Origin: Brevundimonas sp. UBA4553
GTDB taxonomy: Bacteria > Pseudomonadota > Alphaproteobacteria > Caulobacterales > Caulobacteraceae
Direction of reading: 5' to 3'
Assembly: GCF_002387245.1 (NCBI RefSeq)
Contig: NZ_DGLD01000001.1
Span: 186,001 to 250,000, forward strand
Length of the DNA stretch: 64,000 bases
A program made the position numbers and the translations under genes. Numbering within the stretch: the first letter of the stretch is position 1; every line of letters begins with the position of its first letter. The notes under the pieces are model-generated. The model saw only the letters and a program-made list of their open reading frames with translations, was not told the origin of the DNA and made no database searches. Of the stretch, positions 17,410 to 27,459 are shown in pieces.

Positions 17410-18159
17410 TCAGGCGTCGGGCGCCACGTCCTTGAGGAAGGCCGTGAAGCGGCGCAGGGCCTCCATCGTCAGCTCGGGATGATGTCGCATCGGGCCGTTG
17501 CTGGTGGGTTCGTCAAAGGCGTGGGTGCCGTCGGCGACCCAGCTTTCGACCTCGGAACCGCAGTTCCGGATCATGGTGTTGACCCGCTCGGCGTTGGTCA
17601 CCGTAGTCAGGTGGTCGCGTTTCGCCGTCATCGCCAGGACGCGCGGACAGTGCCGCCAGGGCTTCATCCGGTTGAAGGCCCAGGCGCCGATATAGGGGTA
17701 GGCCAGCCAGACCGCCTTGACCCCGGACAGGTCGCAATCGCCCGGGTTGGCCACGCCCATCCGGCCCGGCTGCTGGTCCTCGCTCATCATTTCCATGATC
17801 GACCAGCCGCCATGGCTCCAGCCCGCCAGAGACAGCAGGGTCGGATCGACGTCGGGACGCTTTGACACACCGTGGATAGCGGCCAGCAGATCGCCCGCCC
17901 GCTCGTAGCCGCGCAGCACCAGACCGGTGCAGACCGTGGTCAGGGTGAAGGCGCGGCTCCAGCCGCGCGGGCCATAGGAGTCGACGATGAAGGCGCGCCA
18001 GCCCGCCGCCTTGGCCGCCTCGGCGTAGCGCGGCAGGTGGTCGCGCAGGCCGCCGCAGCCGTGAAACAGCAAGACCGCCGGCCGTGGCCGATCGTCGTCG
18101 GGTCCGACCACGGTCATGTGCGGTTCAAGCATGGCCCAGCGGGCGTCGAGCGTATCCAT
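17410..18159 (-). CDS. Dienelactone-hydrolase-like alpha/beta hydrolase
   Basis: A 249-residue alpha/beta hydrolase. The oxyanion region is VLLFHGCGGLRDH, the nucleophile elbow is GWSHGG (Ser), and the likely acid and base are the Asp of AKRDHLTTV and the His of DGTHAFDEP. The dienelactone-hydrolase family usually has Cys as nucleophile; Ser here places it in the broader family with unknown substrate. There is no signal peptide, so it is likely cytoplasmic. It lies between two regulator genes and is transcribed away from the PadR gene. Confidence 0.8.
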   Translation of the reverse strand: MDTLDARWAMLEPHMTVVGPDDDRPRPAVLLFHGCGGLRDHLPRYAEAAKAAGWRAFIVDSYGPRGWSRAFTLTTVCTGLVLRGYERAGDLLAAIHGVSKRPDVDPTLLSLAGWSHGGWSIMEMMSEDQQPGRMGVANPGDCDLSGVKAVWLAYPYIGAWAFNRMKPWRHCPRVLAMTAKRDHLTTVTNAERVNTMIRNCGSEVESWVADGTHAFDEPTSNGPMRHHPELTMEALRRFTAFLKDVAPDA

Positions 18160-18208
18160 CGGCCCAGCTTAGAGATTCGGGATTTGGAAGAAAGGGGTCT
18201 TGCAGTTT

Positions 18209-18246
18209 CGATATATCGATATATCTCTGCATCAGTTCGATATATC
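18209..18246. promoter_or_regulatory. Triple GATATATC operator upstream of the PadR-type gene
   Basis: The 8-bp palindrome GATATATC occurs three times, at 18210-18217, 18218-18225 (directly adjacent) and 18239-18246 (21 bp further, two helical turns). The first copy is part of the 10-bp palindrome CGATATATCG. The array ends 23 bp before the start codon at 18270. Such A/T-rich repeats stand out in this GC-rich sequence and are the natural candidate for binding by the PadR-type protein encoded next. Confidence 0.65.
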
Positions 18247-18269
18247 TAAGTTAAGCACGAGAGAACGGT

Positions 18270-18917
18270 ATGAGAGGATCCAGAGGGATCGAAAATACGG
18301 GTCACGGCTTCGGGCGCGGCCATCATGGCGGCCACGGAATGCACTTCGGCCATGGTCACGGTCGGGGCGGTCACGGCCGTCACATGCGGCCAGAAGGCGG
18401 GCGCGGCCTGAGGGCGGACGGCGAGGGCCGGACGCGCGGCGAGCGCCATGGACGACGCGGCGGCGGACGCATGTTCGAGCACGGGGCCCTGCGCTGGGTG
18501 CTGCTGTCGATGATCGCCGACAAGCCGAGCCATGGCTATGAGCTGATCAAGGGCATCGAGAGCCGTATGGGCGGAACCTATGCCCCCAGCCCCGGCGTCA
18601 TCTACCCCAGCCTGTCCCTTCTAGAGGACATGGGCGCGGTCAGCGTCACGGCCGAGGGCGGCAAGAAGCGTTATGCGATCACCGACGAAGGCCGTCGCCT
18701 GCTGGACGAGAACGCCGAGGCCCTGGCCCACATCGACATGAAGATGAAGGCCCTGCGCGGTCGCCCTGACCGACCGGCCCGCATCGCTCAGGCCATCGAG
18801 GCGCTACGCACCGCCACCCATCAACGCCTGACTCAGGAGCCGCCGCTGACAGAGGCAGAGGTCGAAGCCATCGCCGACCTGCTGGACGCCGCCGCCGAGA
18901 AGGTGCGCCAGGCATGA
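18270..18917 (+). CDS. PadR family metal-sensing repressor, YqjI-like
   Basis: A 215-residue protein. Residues 1-66 are extremely rich in His and Gly (about ten His within the first 60), a likely metal-binding segment. From about residue 67 a PadR winged helix follows (HGALRWVLLSMIADKPSHGYEL, PSPGVIYPSLSLLEDMG, KKRYAITDEGRRLL), then a C-terminal dimerisation helix. E. coli YqjI has the same architecture, represses itself and yqjH, and responds to nickel. Here the next gene is a yqjH homolog overlapping by ATGA. GAGAGAACGG precedes the ATG. The metal specificity is inferred. Confidence 0.85.
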   Translation: MRGSRGIENTGHGFGRGHHGGHGMHFGHGHGRGGHGRHMRPEGGRGLRADGEGRTRGERHGRRGGGRMFEHGALRWVLLSMIADKPSHGYELIKGIESRMGGTYAPSPGVIYPSLSLLEDMGAVSVTAEGGKKRYAITDEGRRLLDENAEALAHIDMKMKALRGRPDRPARIAQAIEALRTATHQRLTQEPPLTEAEVEAIADLLDAAAEKVRQA

Positions 18918-19729
18918 GCGAGACGCATCTGCGCCAGCCGCGCCGGGTGCGGCACGAGCTGAAGTTCCGCCGCGCGCGGGTCGAGACGGTCGAGCAACTG
19001 ACGCCGGCGCTGAAGCGCGTCGTCCTGACCGGCGAGGAGCTGGAGGGGTTCTTCAGCCCAGGCTTCGATGACCATGTGAAGATCTTTCCGACGCCGCGAG
19101 GGCAGACGCTGGTCCTGCCCACGGTCGGGCCGGACGGTCCGGTCTTCGTCGAGCCCAGGCCCGTGGCGCGGGACTACACGCCGCGCGCCTATGACGCTGC
19201 GAACCGCCGGCTGACGATCGACTTCGCGGTCGGCCACGGGGGACCGGCGACGGCCTGGGCGGAGGACGCGCAGGTCGGCGACGAGCTGGGCCTGGGCGGA
19301 CCGCGCGGCTCCTTCCTCATCCCCACCAGTTTCGCCGAGCATCTTCTGGTCGGCGACGAGGCGGCCATTCCCGCCATCGCCCGGCGTCTGGAGGAATTGC
19401 CCGCCGGTGCGCGCGCCATCGCCTGTATCGAGGTGGCGGACGCCTCAGGCGAACTGCCGCTTCCCAGCGCGGCCAAGGTCGAGATCGTCTGGGTCCACCG
19501 CAAGGGCGGGCCACGGGGACGGCCGGAAGCCCTGACCGCAGCGGCCGTTTCGGCGGCGGCCCGGATCAATCCGGCCGACGCCTATGTCTGGGTGGCCTGC
19601 GAGTCCTCGGTGGCGCGGTCGATGCGCTCGGCCCTGCTGGCCGCACGGCCGTTCAATCCGAAATGGATGAAGGTGGCCGGCTACTGGCGTGTGGGCCGCG
19701 CTGGCTCCCACGAAGTGATCGAGGACTGA
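18914..19729 (+). CDS. Siderophore-interacting protein / ferric reductase, YqjH-like
   Basis: A 271-residue FAD-binding protein of the siderophore-interacting family. The FAD motif is RDYTPRAYD, the NAD(P)-side domain includes HLLVGDEAAIPAIARRLEEL, and the end has the family mark KVAGYWRVGRAGSHE. These enzymes reduce ferric siderophore complexes with NADPH to release iron in the cytoplasm. Its ATG overlaps the PadR stop (ATGA), so expression is coupled to the metal-sensing repressor. Confidence 0.9.
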   Translation: MSETHLRQPRRVRHELKFRRARVETVEQLTPALKRVVLTGEELEGFFSPGFDDHVKIFPTPRGQTLVLPTVGPDGPVFVEPRPVARDYTPRAYDAANRRLTIDFAVGHGGPATAWAEDAQVGDELGLGGPRGSFLIPTSFAEHLLVGDEAAIPAIARRLEELPAGARAIACIEVADASGELPLPSAAKVEIVWVHRKGGPRGRPEALTAAAVSAAARINPADAYVWVACESSVARSMRSALLAARPFNPKWMKVAGYWRVGRAGSHEVIED

Positions 19730-19745
19730 CGCGAGCAAAAGAAAA

Positions 19746-19770
19746 GGCGCTGCCAACGACCGGCAGCGCC
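19746..19770 (+). terminator. Strong hairpin after the siderophore-interacting gene
   Basis: GGCGCTGCC (19746-19754), 7-nt loop, GGCAGCGCC (19762-19770): a perfect 9-bp stem 16 bp after the stop, preceded by A-rich sequence. It sits between convergent genes. Read on the minus strand, the stem is followed by TTTTC, so it could also stop transcription coming from purH. Confidence 0.7.
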
Positions 19771-19779
19771 CTACTTGTG

Positions 19780-19817
19780 CTCAAGCAGCGGGCGACCGCG
19801 TCGCCCGCGTTAGCGCT
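19780..19817 (+). repeat. Dispersed gene-end hairpin repeat, copy 1
   Basis: CTCAAG at 19780-19785, then a perfect 9-bp stem GCGGGCGAC / GTCGCCCGC around a CGC loop (19788-19808), then GTTAGCG. It lies between two convergent stops. Three other copies with the same frame (CTCAAG, GC hairpin with 3-nt loop, TAG-containing tail) are at 32721, 33151 and 56100. Confidence 0.6.
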
Positions 19818-19825
19818 CTTCTTGT

Positions 19826-21430
19826 TTAGTGCCGGAACACGCGTGTTCCGGTGAAGGCCATGGCGATTCCGCGTTCGTCGGCGGCGGCGATGACTTCCTC
19901 ATCGCGGATCGAGCCACCCGGCTGGATCACCGCCGTGGCGCCGGCGGCGACGGCTTCCAGCAGGCCGTCGGCGAAGGGGAAGAAGGCTTCCGACGCGCAG
20001 GCCGAACCCTCGGCCAGCGAATGGGCCAGACCCTTGGCCTCGCCCGCTTCCTTGGCGCGGATGGCGGCGATGCGGGCGCTGTCGCGGCGGTTCATCTGGC
20101 CGGCGCCGATGCCCGCCGTCTGGCCGTCCTTTGCGTAGACGATGGCGTTGGACTTGACGTGCTTGGCCACGGTGAAGGCGAACAGCATGTCCTGGATCTC
20201 GGTCGGCGTCGGCTGGCGGCGCGTGACGATCTTCAGGTCCGAAGGCTTGATCAGCGAGCGGTCGCGCGACTGGACCAGGAAGCCGCCGGCCACCGAGCGG
20301 AAGACCTCGCCCGCGCCGTGCGGGTCGGGCAGGCCGTTGGTAATCAGCAGGCGCAAATTCTTCTTGGCGGCGAAGACGGCCTTGGCCTCTTCATCCGCGC
20401 CAGGGGCGATGACCACCTCGGTGAAGATGCCGGTGATGGCGCGGGCGTCATCGCCGTTCAGCGGGCGGTTGACGGCGATGACGCCGCCGAAGGCCGAGAC
20501 GGCGTCGCATTCCAGCGCGCGGGCGTAGGCTTCCGACAGGGTGGCGCCGACGGCCACGCCGCAGGGGTTGGCGTGCTTGACGATGACGCAGGCAGGAGCC
20601 TCGAACTCGGCTACCAGCTCATAGGCGGCGTCGGCGTCGGCGATGTTGTTGTAGCCCAGTTCCTTGCCCTGGACCTGTTCGGCATAGGCCACGCCCGGAC
20701 GCTTCTCGCCGGTGCGGTAGAAGGCGCCGGTCTGGTGCGGGTTCTCGCCATAGCGCAGGGTCTGGGCCAGCGAGCCGGCGATCGACTTCCGGGCCGGGGC
20801 GGCGTCGTGCAGCTGAGCGGCGAACCATCCCGAGACGGCGGCGTCGTAGGCGGCGGTGCGGGCGAAGGCGCGGGCGGCCAGCTGCTTGCGCACGGCCAGC
20901 GAGGTCGAACCGTCGGCCTTGAGGGCCGCGACGATCAGACCGATGCTTTCGCCGTCGACGGCGACGGCGACGTGGCCGTGGTTCTTGGAGCCCGAGCGGA
21001 TCATGGCCGGGCCGCCGATGTCGATGTTCTCGATAGCCGCTTCGAAGCCGCCGCCGTCTTCAACCGTCTTCTCGAACGGGTAGAGGTCGATCCAGACGAT
21101 ATCGATGGCGCCGATGCTGTGCTCGGTCATGGCGGCGGCGTGGGCGGGGGCGTTGCGCACGCCCAGCAGGCCGCCGTGCACCACGGGGTGCAGGGTCTTC
21201 ACCCGGCCGTCCATCATTTCCGGGAAGCCGGTCAGATCGGCCACGTCCTTGACCGGCAGGCCGAAGCCCGCGATCGCCGCCTTGGTGCCGCCGGTCGAGA
21301 CCAGCTCGACGCCGAGACCGGCCAGGGTGCGCGCCGCATCCTCCAGCCCTGCCTTGTCCGACAACGAGATCAGGGCGCGGACAGGTTTGATCGCGTCCGG
21401 GGCGGGCGGAAAGTCGGGAGCGGCGGGCAT
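19826..21430 (-). CDS. purH: Bifunctional AICAR formyltransferase / IMP cyclohydrolase
   Basis: A 534-residue PurH of standard length. The N-terminal MGS-like cyclohydrolase domain carries [16 protein letters not shown] and [11 protein letters not shown]; the C-terminal formyltransferase has [25 protein letters not shown] and [14 protein letters not shown] [10 protein letters not shown]. It performs the last two steps of IMP synthesis. On the minus strand it follows rpe, the heparinase-type gene and a small gene, with only 65 bp before its start, so it may share their transcript. Confidence 0.97.
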   Translation of the reverse strand: MPAAPDFPPAPDAIKPVRALISLSDKAGLEDAARTLAGLGVELVSTGGTKAAIAGFGLPVKDVADLTGFPEMMDGRVKTLHPVVHGGLLGVRNAPAHAAAMTEHSIGAIDIVWIDLYPFEKTVEDGGGFEAAIENIDIGGPAMIRSGSKNHGHVAVAVDGESIGLIVAALKADGSTSLAVRKQLAARAFARTAAYDAAVSGWFAAQLHDAAPARKSIAGSLAQTLRYGENPHQTGAFYRTGEKRPGVAYAEQVQGKELGYNNIADADAAYELVAEFEAPACVIVKHANPCGVAVGATLSEAYARALECDAVSAFGGVIAVNRPLNGDDARAITGIFTEVVIAPGADEEAKAVFAAKKNLRLLITNGLPDPHGAGEVFRSVAGGFLVQSRDRSLIKPSDLKIVTRRQPTPTEIQDMLFAFTVAKHVKSNAIVYAKDGQTAGIGAGQMNRRDSARIAAIRAKEAGEAKGLAHSLAEGSACASEAFFPFADGLLEAVAAGATAVIQPGGSIRDEEVIAAADERGIAMAFTGTRVFRH

Positions 21431-21495
21431 GGGCGGCGTCCGTTACAGCTGGGGCGGGGAGATGGCGCGGCCTCTAGCACCATCGGGGCGCGGCG

Positions 21496-21882
21496 TCAGC
21501 CCTTGGCGGCTTCGCCGTTCGGCACGACCATGAAGTCGCCGCGCCGGGCCGGGCGCCAATCCGTTTCGGGCGGCCAGCTGTTCTTGAGGCCCGACCATCG
21601 GGTCGCCAGATAGGCCTCCGGCTCCAGCCGTTCACCATTCACCAAAAGCTCGCACTGAATGCTCAGCAGGCGCGCCGATATCCGAACCGACAGCTCGCCC
21701 TCGCCGATCATGGTCAACCACGGCTCTGCATAGGACTGATGCGTGCGGAACAGGCCTCGGCTGTCCTGCACCGTCTCGTCGTTGACCTTCAACCGTTCTT
21801 GCGCCCAGCCCAACCAGTTGAAGGCGTTGTCCACCATGACCGTCGAGTTGCCGACCCGGTAGGTCCAACGTTGACAGATCAT
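21496..21882 (-). CDS. Hypothetical protein downstream of the heparinase gene
   Basis: A 128-residue protein of unknown function, rich in Trp and with alternating polar/hydrophobic strands (MICQRWTYRVGNSTVMVDNA, VRISARLLSIQCELLVNGE). It has no signal peptide or membrane helix. The start at 21882 lies 5 bp after the heparinase stop, and the tight spacing argues for one operon, although no clear ribosome site is visible. The frame is open further upstream inside the heparinase gene, so the start is not certain. Confidence 0.55.
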   Translation of the reverse strand: MICQRWTYRVGNSTVMVDNAFNWLGWAQERLKVNDETVQDSRGLFRTHQSYAEPWLTMIGEGELSVRISARLLSIQCELLVNGERLEPEAYLATRWSGLKNSWPPETDWRPARRGDFMVVPNGEAAKG

Positions 21883-21887
21883 CGGCG

Positions 21888-23698
21888 CTAGTGCGGATCG
21901 CCAGCGGCGCCCGCCGGGCTCAGCTTCCAGCGGATCTTGGTGTCGGCGTCGGTGCGGGCGGAGCCGCGGACGACGATCTGCAAGGAGCGTCGCGTCAGGC
22001 CCTCGTCGACGTGGACGGCGGGTTCGATGGCTACGTCGGGGCCGTCGCTGCGGAACCACCAGCCGCGACCCGAATGGCCGCGCAGCAGGATGGAGCGGCG
22101 GTCGCGGGCCAGCGAGGCCTGAACGCCGGGCTCTAGCTGGAAGCGCAGGGCGTAGGGGGCGGCGATGGCGCGGGTCACGTCGGGGCGGCCTTCGGGCGGG
22201 TGCAGGCGCTCCTCGGCGCGCAGTTCGTCGAGGCGCTGATCCAGATAGAGGCGGCGCTGATGCATCAGGCCGTAACCCGGCATCCAGCCGTCGTGCTCGA
22301 CCTCCAGCCAGACGGCGCCGTCGCCCTCCCGATGATCGCGGCTGACATGCAGGACCGGACCGATCAGGCGGGGGCCGAGCAACTCGGCCTTCCAGCCGGA
22401 CAGGGGCTCGCCCAGGGGCTGTTCGCCGAGCGTCAGCGTCGAGGCGCCCGGCGTCAGGCGCAGGGCCTGGCGATCCAGGGCGCGGGGCGTCCATCCAGCC
22501 GAGGTGAACAGGCGGTCACGGCCGCAGACGACCTCCAGCGCCGCCGGTTGACCGCAGGCGGCGACGGACCAGGCGCCGCGCGTCGGGGCTTCGACATCGA
22601 CCATGACGGTCAGCAGGGGGCTGGCGACCCGCACCAGTCCGCCGACCGCGCCGCTGGGCGGCGGGGCGGGCGTATCGTCATGGGCGCGCGCGGCAGTGAC
22701 ACGCTCCGGCGTGGAAGGCCCGCCGCCCTGGAAGGCGGCCAGCCGCCCATCGGGCAGGGCCAGAACGCGCAAGGCGGTCGTCAGGCGCGAGATGGCCGCA
22801 GCGACGGGTTCGGGCGTCGGTTCGGACAGTTGCGCCAGGGCGTCGTCCAGGGTCAGCAGGTCGAGGAGCAACTCCAGACCCATTTCCGGCGCACGGGCGG
22901 CGTGATGGCCGTCAGCGGCGACGGTGGCCTCCAGCGCGCCCAGCAGACGTCTGAGCGCGGCTCGGCGCAGGCCGGCCCCGGCCTTGCCCGCAAGGGCGCA
23001 GCCGGCGACAGCGGCGACGGTCAGTCGCTCGGCTCGACCCATCAACCCGCCCGGCGGACGCAGCAGCTGGCGCGCCTGGCGCGCCAGAATGTCGGTCAGG
23101 CGCAGGCGCTCTGCCTCGGTCGCCACTCCGGCCAGACGCCGACCGGCGCAGGCCAGGTGATAGGTGCGCCGCGCCAGGATGTCGGGGTCCCAGGAGAAGG
23201 GCGACCAGCGGTTGAACAGGTCGTCCCAGGCCAGCGTCAGGGCCAGGGCTTCGCGCGCGCCGCGATCGCCGTGGGCCATCATCTCGGGCATCCAGACGAA
23301 GGCGTGCAGTTCGACAGCGAAGGCGCGGCTTGGCGTGGGCCGGTTCCACAGGTCGGCGGGACCCTCGGCGTCGAGGCTCAGCCCCGCCAGGGTGAAGCGA
23401 CCCGACAGCAGCGGACGCGGGGCCTCTTCGCGCAGGGGGCGGAAGTCGCGCGGGCTGACGGCGAATCCGTCGGCGCGAGCGCCCTTCAATGTCCAAGTGT
23501 AGCCGGGCAGGCCGTAAAGCTCGATCCACAGCTGGCGCGCGGCCAATTGGCCGGTGATAGCGGCCCAAAGAGCCGGGTCGGCCTTGGGACCGCCGGCGGC
23601 GCGGACCGGGGTGCGGACCGGCGCGCCCTTCAGGCCGGGGATGTGGCCCTCGGTCAGGCCGCCCTCGGCGTCACGCGGGGCGAAGGGGCCGAGGGGGC

Positions 23699-23702
<4 letters not shown>
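21888..23702 (-). CDS. Heparinase II/III family protein
   Basis: A 604-residue protein. An N-terminal alpha/alpha-toroid-like half (about 100-320; FAVELHAFVWMPEMMAHGDRG) is followed by a beta-rich half with LEVEHDGWMPGYGLMHQRRL and a heparinase-like end (LLRGHSGRGWWFRSDGPDV). Family members cleave or bind acidic polysaccharides. No signal peptide is seen at the chosen start, which is unusual for a secreted lyase and suggests a cytoplasmic or atypical role. The start overlaps the rpe stop (ATGA), so translation is coupled. Confidence 0.75.
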
Positions 23703-24379
<677 letters not shown>

Positions 24380-24599
24380 GGTCCTGCGACTTACGGCCCC
24401 TCGACGCGGGGGGCAAGCCGGGCCGCTGACGCAGGGCCAACTGACGCTCTGGCGACAGGTGTTCACTGACGCTTCGCGAATGGTAGGACGTGGTCGTTGA
24501 CGAAGGGGCGGTGGTCGAGGGCGCAAGGCCGCTGGCGAGGTTTGGCGAGGCGGCAGAGGAAGGCGAGGACTTCTTCAGCTGTCCCCGAAAGGACCCGCC

Positions 24600-25016
24600 A
24601 TGATCCGCTCTCTCGCCGTCGCCGCCCTGCTGGCCTTCGCTGCTCCTGCTCTGGCGCAATCGGCCGACAGTCGCCTGACCCTGACCTTCGAGACGGGCGC
24701 CGAGACCGGCGCGGTCCTCGTCGCCCTCTATGACAGCGAGACGTCCTACGAGGGCGGGCAGCCGGCGCGGGTGGCCCAGGTCGATGTGGCGGCGGGCCAG
24801 CGCGAGGCGGTGTTTGACCTGCCCGCGGGGACCTACGGCATGAAGGCCGTCCACGACGTCAACGGCAACGGGAGGATGGACGTCAATCCGTTCGGCATGC
24901 CGAGCGAGCCCTTCGCCTTTTCCAATAATGCGGTGGGCAACATGGGGCCGGCGAAGTGGGACCGCGCCCGCTTCGAGGTCTCCGGCGCCACGGCCCAGAC
25001 CATCCGCATCCGCTAA
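24600..25016 (+). CDS. DUF2141 domain secreted protein
   Basis: A 138-residue protein with a clean signal peptide (cleavage after about residue 19, APALAQ). The body has the DUF2141 hallmark HDVNGNGRMDVNPFGMPSEP and a small beta-sandwich pattern. Its biochemical role is not known; the DxNxNGxxD stretch looks calcium-binding-like. AAGGAC lies before the ATG. The carotenoid oxygenase gene begins 6 bp after its stop, so the two form an operon, a pairing that suggests a shared role in carotenoid or apocarotenoid handling (inference). Confidence 0.85.
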   Translation: MIRSLAVAALLAFAAPALAQSADSRLTLTFETGAETGAVLVALYDSETSYEGGQPARVAQVDVAAGQREAVFDLPAGTYGMKAVHDVNGNGRMDVNPFGMPSEPFAFSNNAVGNMGPAKWDRARFEVSGATAQTIRIR

Positions 25017-25022
25017 GCTCTG

Positions 25023-26504
25023 ATGTTCGACGAGACCGCCATGACCCCGACCCGCCGCACCCTGTTCATGGGCGCCGCCGCGCTCGCTGCCGCCCGCGTC
25101 CTCACCCCTGACCGCGCCTATGCGGCGCAAGCCATGGCGGCGACCGCCGACTGGGCGCTGGCCACCGCCGACGTCGAGGGCGACGTGGCTGCGCAGGCGC
25201 TGCGACTGGTGCATGGCCGGGCGCCCGTTGGTCTGTCGGGCAGTCTCTATCGCAATGGCCCCGCCAAGTTCCGTCGTCCCGGCGGTTCGTCCCAGCATTG
25301 GTTCGACGGCGACGGCCTGATCCGGCGCTGGCGTATCGAAGACGGCCAAGCGTCGCTGGCGGCCCGCTTCGCCGACACGCCCAAGCGGCGTCAGGAGGCT
25401 GAGGTGGGGGCCATGCTGATGCCGGGCTTCGGCACGGTGGCGGACCCGCGCGCCCGGATCGGCTCGGCCGACGACGCCAGCCCGGCCAACACCTCGGTGC
25501 ATAAGGTCGGCGGCAAGCTGTGGGCGCTGTGGGAAGCGGGCTCGCCCCTGGCCATGGATCCCGAGACTCTGGCGACGGAAGACTTCGTCACCCTGCGTCC
25601 TGACCTGAAGAACATGCCCTTCCTGGCTCATCCGCGCATTGAGCCGGACGGCCGCATCTGGAACCTGGGCGTCAGTGGACGTCAGGCCATGGTCTGGCGC
25701 CTGGCTGCGAATGGAACGCTGGAGGCCGCCGAGCTGATCGCTCTGCCGCGCGCCAGCTATGTTCATGACTTCAGCGCCACGGCTCGGCATCTGGTCATCG
25801 TGCTGCAGCCCTGGGTGCATACACGCAACATCATGCCGATCTCGGCGGCCTTTGAATGGACGCCTCAGGCCGGGACCCAGATTCTGGTGATCGACAAGGC
25901 CGACCTGAGCCAGCGTCGGATCTATGAACTGCCGCCCTTTGGCTTCTTCCACGCAGGCGACGCCTGGGAGGACGCGGACGGCACGATCCGCCTCGACCTT
26001 TGCACCCACAAGGATATGAATTTCGCTGCGCGCGGCGCCCATGAGGTGCTGAACGGCGTGCCCCTGGGCCACGACCCCGCCGAACTGGCCATGGTGGTGC
26101 TGGAGCCGAACGGCCGCGGACGGCTGGAGCGGACCGGGGTGGTCGGCGAGTTCCCGCGCAGCGACCCGCGCCGCGCCGGCTTGGCCCGCCGGTTCAGCCT
26201 GCACACCACGGGCGAGCGCGCCGATCGGCCTCTGGCCTCGGCGGTGGCGGTGACGGACTGGACCTCAGGCCGCACGCGGTCCTTTGACTTCGGCCCCGGC
26301 CATGTCACCGACGAGATGGTCTATGTGCCTAAGCCTGGCGGGACGCACGAGGCCGACGCCTGGCTGGTCGGTCCCACCATCAACCTGAAGGCGGGGGTCA
26401 GCGAACTGCACGTTCTGGACCTGATGCACGTCGAGGACGGCCCCGTCGCCACCTGGCGCGCCGATGTGGCCCTGCCGGCGGCGTTTCATGGGAACTGGGT
26501 GTGA
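25023..26504 (+). CDS. Carotenoid oxygenase family protein with a Tat-like signal
   Basis: A 493-residue seven-bladed-propeller dioxygenase of the carotenoid cleavage family. The four Fe-ligand His segments are visible: TSVHKVGGKLWAL, YVHDFSATARH, FFHAGDAW, and the C-terminal FHGNWV. An RR-containing leader (TRRTLFMGAAALAAARVL) suggests Tat export to the periplasm. Such enzymes cleave conjugated double bonds of carotenoids or apocarotenoids, for example to retinal. ATG at 25041 is an alternative start. No carotenoid biosynthesis gene or rhodopsin is in the window. Confidence 0.9.
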   Translation: MFDETAMTPTRRTLFMGAAALAAARVLTPDRAYAAQAMAATADWALATADVEGDVAAQALRLVHGRAPVGLSGSLYRNGPAKFRRPGGSSQHWFDGDGLIRRWRIEDGQASLAARFADTPKRRQEAEVGAMLMPGFGTVADPRARIGSADDASPANTSVHKVGGKLWALWEAGSPLAMDPETLATEDFVTLRPDLKNMPFLAHPRIEPDGRIWNLGVSGRQAMVWRLAANGTLEAAELIALPRASYVHDFSATARHLVIVLQPWVHTRNIMPISAAFEWTPQAGTQILVIDKADLSQRRIYELPPFGFFHAGDAWEDADGTIRLDLCTHKDMNFAARGAHEVLNGVPLGHDPAELAMVVLEPNGRGRLERTGVVGEFPRSDPRRAGLARRFSLHTTGERADRPLASAVAVTDWTSGRTRSFDFGPGHVTDEMVYVPKPGGTHEADAWLVGPTINLKAGVSELHVLDLMHVEDGPVATWRADVALPAAFHGNWV

Positions 26505-26604
26505 CCGCGAGATCGTTGGCTGGAAGGGCTCTTTCGCCCGAGCCGCCCCCAGAAAACGTCGGTTAGGCCGCGAGTCGCCGCGCGGCGAGCGCTCTTCCTT
26601 TGGG

Positions 26605-27225
26605 TTAGAAGGGAAGAATGTTCCGCTGGCGGCTGTAGCTCATGGTGCCGACGTTGGCGCCCAGGCGCAGGCCGACGCCGGTGCGGATGGGGGCCAGGAC
26701 GATGCCGTCGGCGCGCTGGTAGTTCACCCCCAGGCCGGCGACCAGATAGGCCGAGCCCTCGACGCCGGGATAGCGGCGATAGAGCATGTCGGGGTGATAG
26801 AGGCCGTAGACCAGGGTGAAGACCCGGCTGGCGTTGCCGCCCACGTCCCAGCCGACCGAAGCCCCTTGCCAGAACACTTCCTGCGAGGCCGACAGGTCCT
26901 TCATGTGCAGGGCCCCGCGGCCGTAGCGCACGCCCACCACGGCGGCCCCGGCGGCTTCCTCGCCGGCGATATAGGCGGTCGGGCGGTCGCCCTGCTCGGC
27001 GAAGATGCGCTCGATGGCGGCGCCCATGCCTTCGGCGGCGATGCCCATCTCGCGCGAACCGGCGGCCACCAGCTCGTCAAAGGTATAGGCCTGGGCTGTC
27101 TGGTCCGAAGCGATCGGATAGTTGGGATCGACCGGCTGGCGGGTAGCGCAGGCGCCGAGGCCCACAGGCAGGGCGCCGGCGGCGGCGAGACCCAGGCTGG
27201 AACGGATCAGTTGGCGGCGATGCAT
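26605..27225 (-). CDS. DUF1134 (EipA-like) envelope protein
   Basis: A 206-residue protein with an RR-containing hydrophobic leader ending in LGAC (Tat or lipoprotein signal). The body matches DUF1134: GWDVGGNASRVFTLVYGL, ADGIVLAPIRTGVGLRLGANVGTMSYS. EipA of Brucella, of this family, is a periplasmic factor needed for envelope integrity. The ATG at 27225 has AGGAGC upstream and is better than one 12 codons earlier. It faces the carotenoid oxygenase gene across a 100-bp gap that contains a 14-bp palindrome (26575-26588). Confidence 0.85.
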   Translation of the reverse strand: MHRRQLIRSSLGLAAAGALPVGLGACATRQPVDPNYPIASDQTAQAYTFDELVAAGSREMGIAAEGMGAAIERIFAEQGDRPTAYIAGEEAAGAAVVGVRYGRGALHMKDLSASQEVFWQGASVGWDVGGNASRVFTLVYGLYHPDMLYRRYPGVEGSAYLVAGLGVNYQRADGIVLAPIRTGVGLRLGANVGTMSYSRQRNILPF

Positions 27226-27459
27226 GTCGAGGCTCCTGACAGAGGACGGTGCGCCCATCATCGCGGGCTTGCCTTACCGTCCGTGTCTTTTGCGGCAGCC
27301 TTGCGGCTTTAAGGTTAACCGAACCTTGCCTGGCCCTATTCGGGGACGCACCGCGCGATCAAGCCTTTGTCAGTTGCCCAAAGGACGCCCCACATCACGG
27401 CCTCGAGTAGCGCGAAGCGCGGTAGGCCCCCAAGCAAGAACAAACACAGAAGCTTCGCT

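Noticed and set aside
27438..27452. GAAC-N7-GAAG resembling an alphaproteobacterial SOS (LexA) box
   Set aside because: One base off the GAAC-N7-GAAC form and placed downstream of yqhA, not in front of any gene start.
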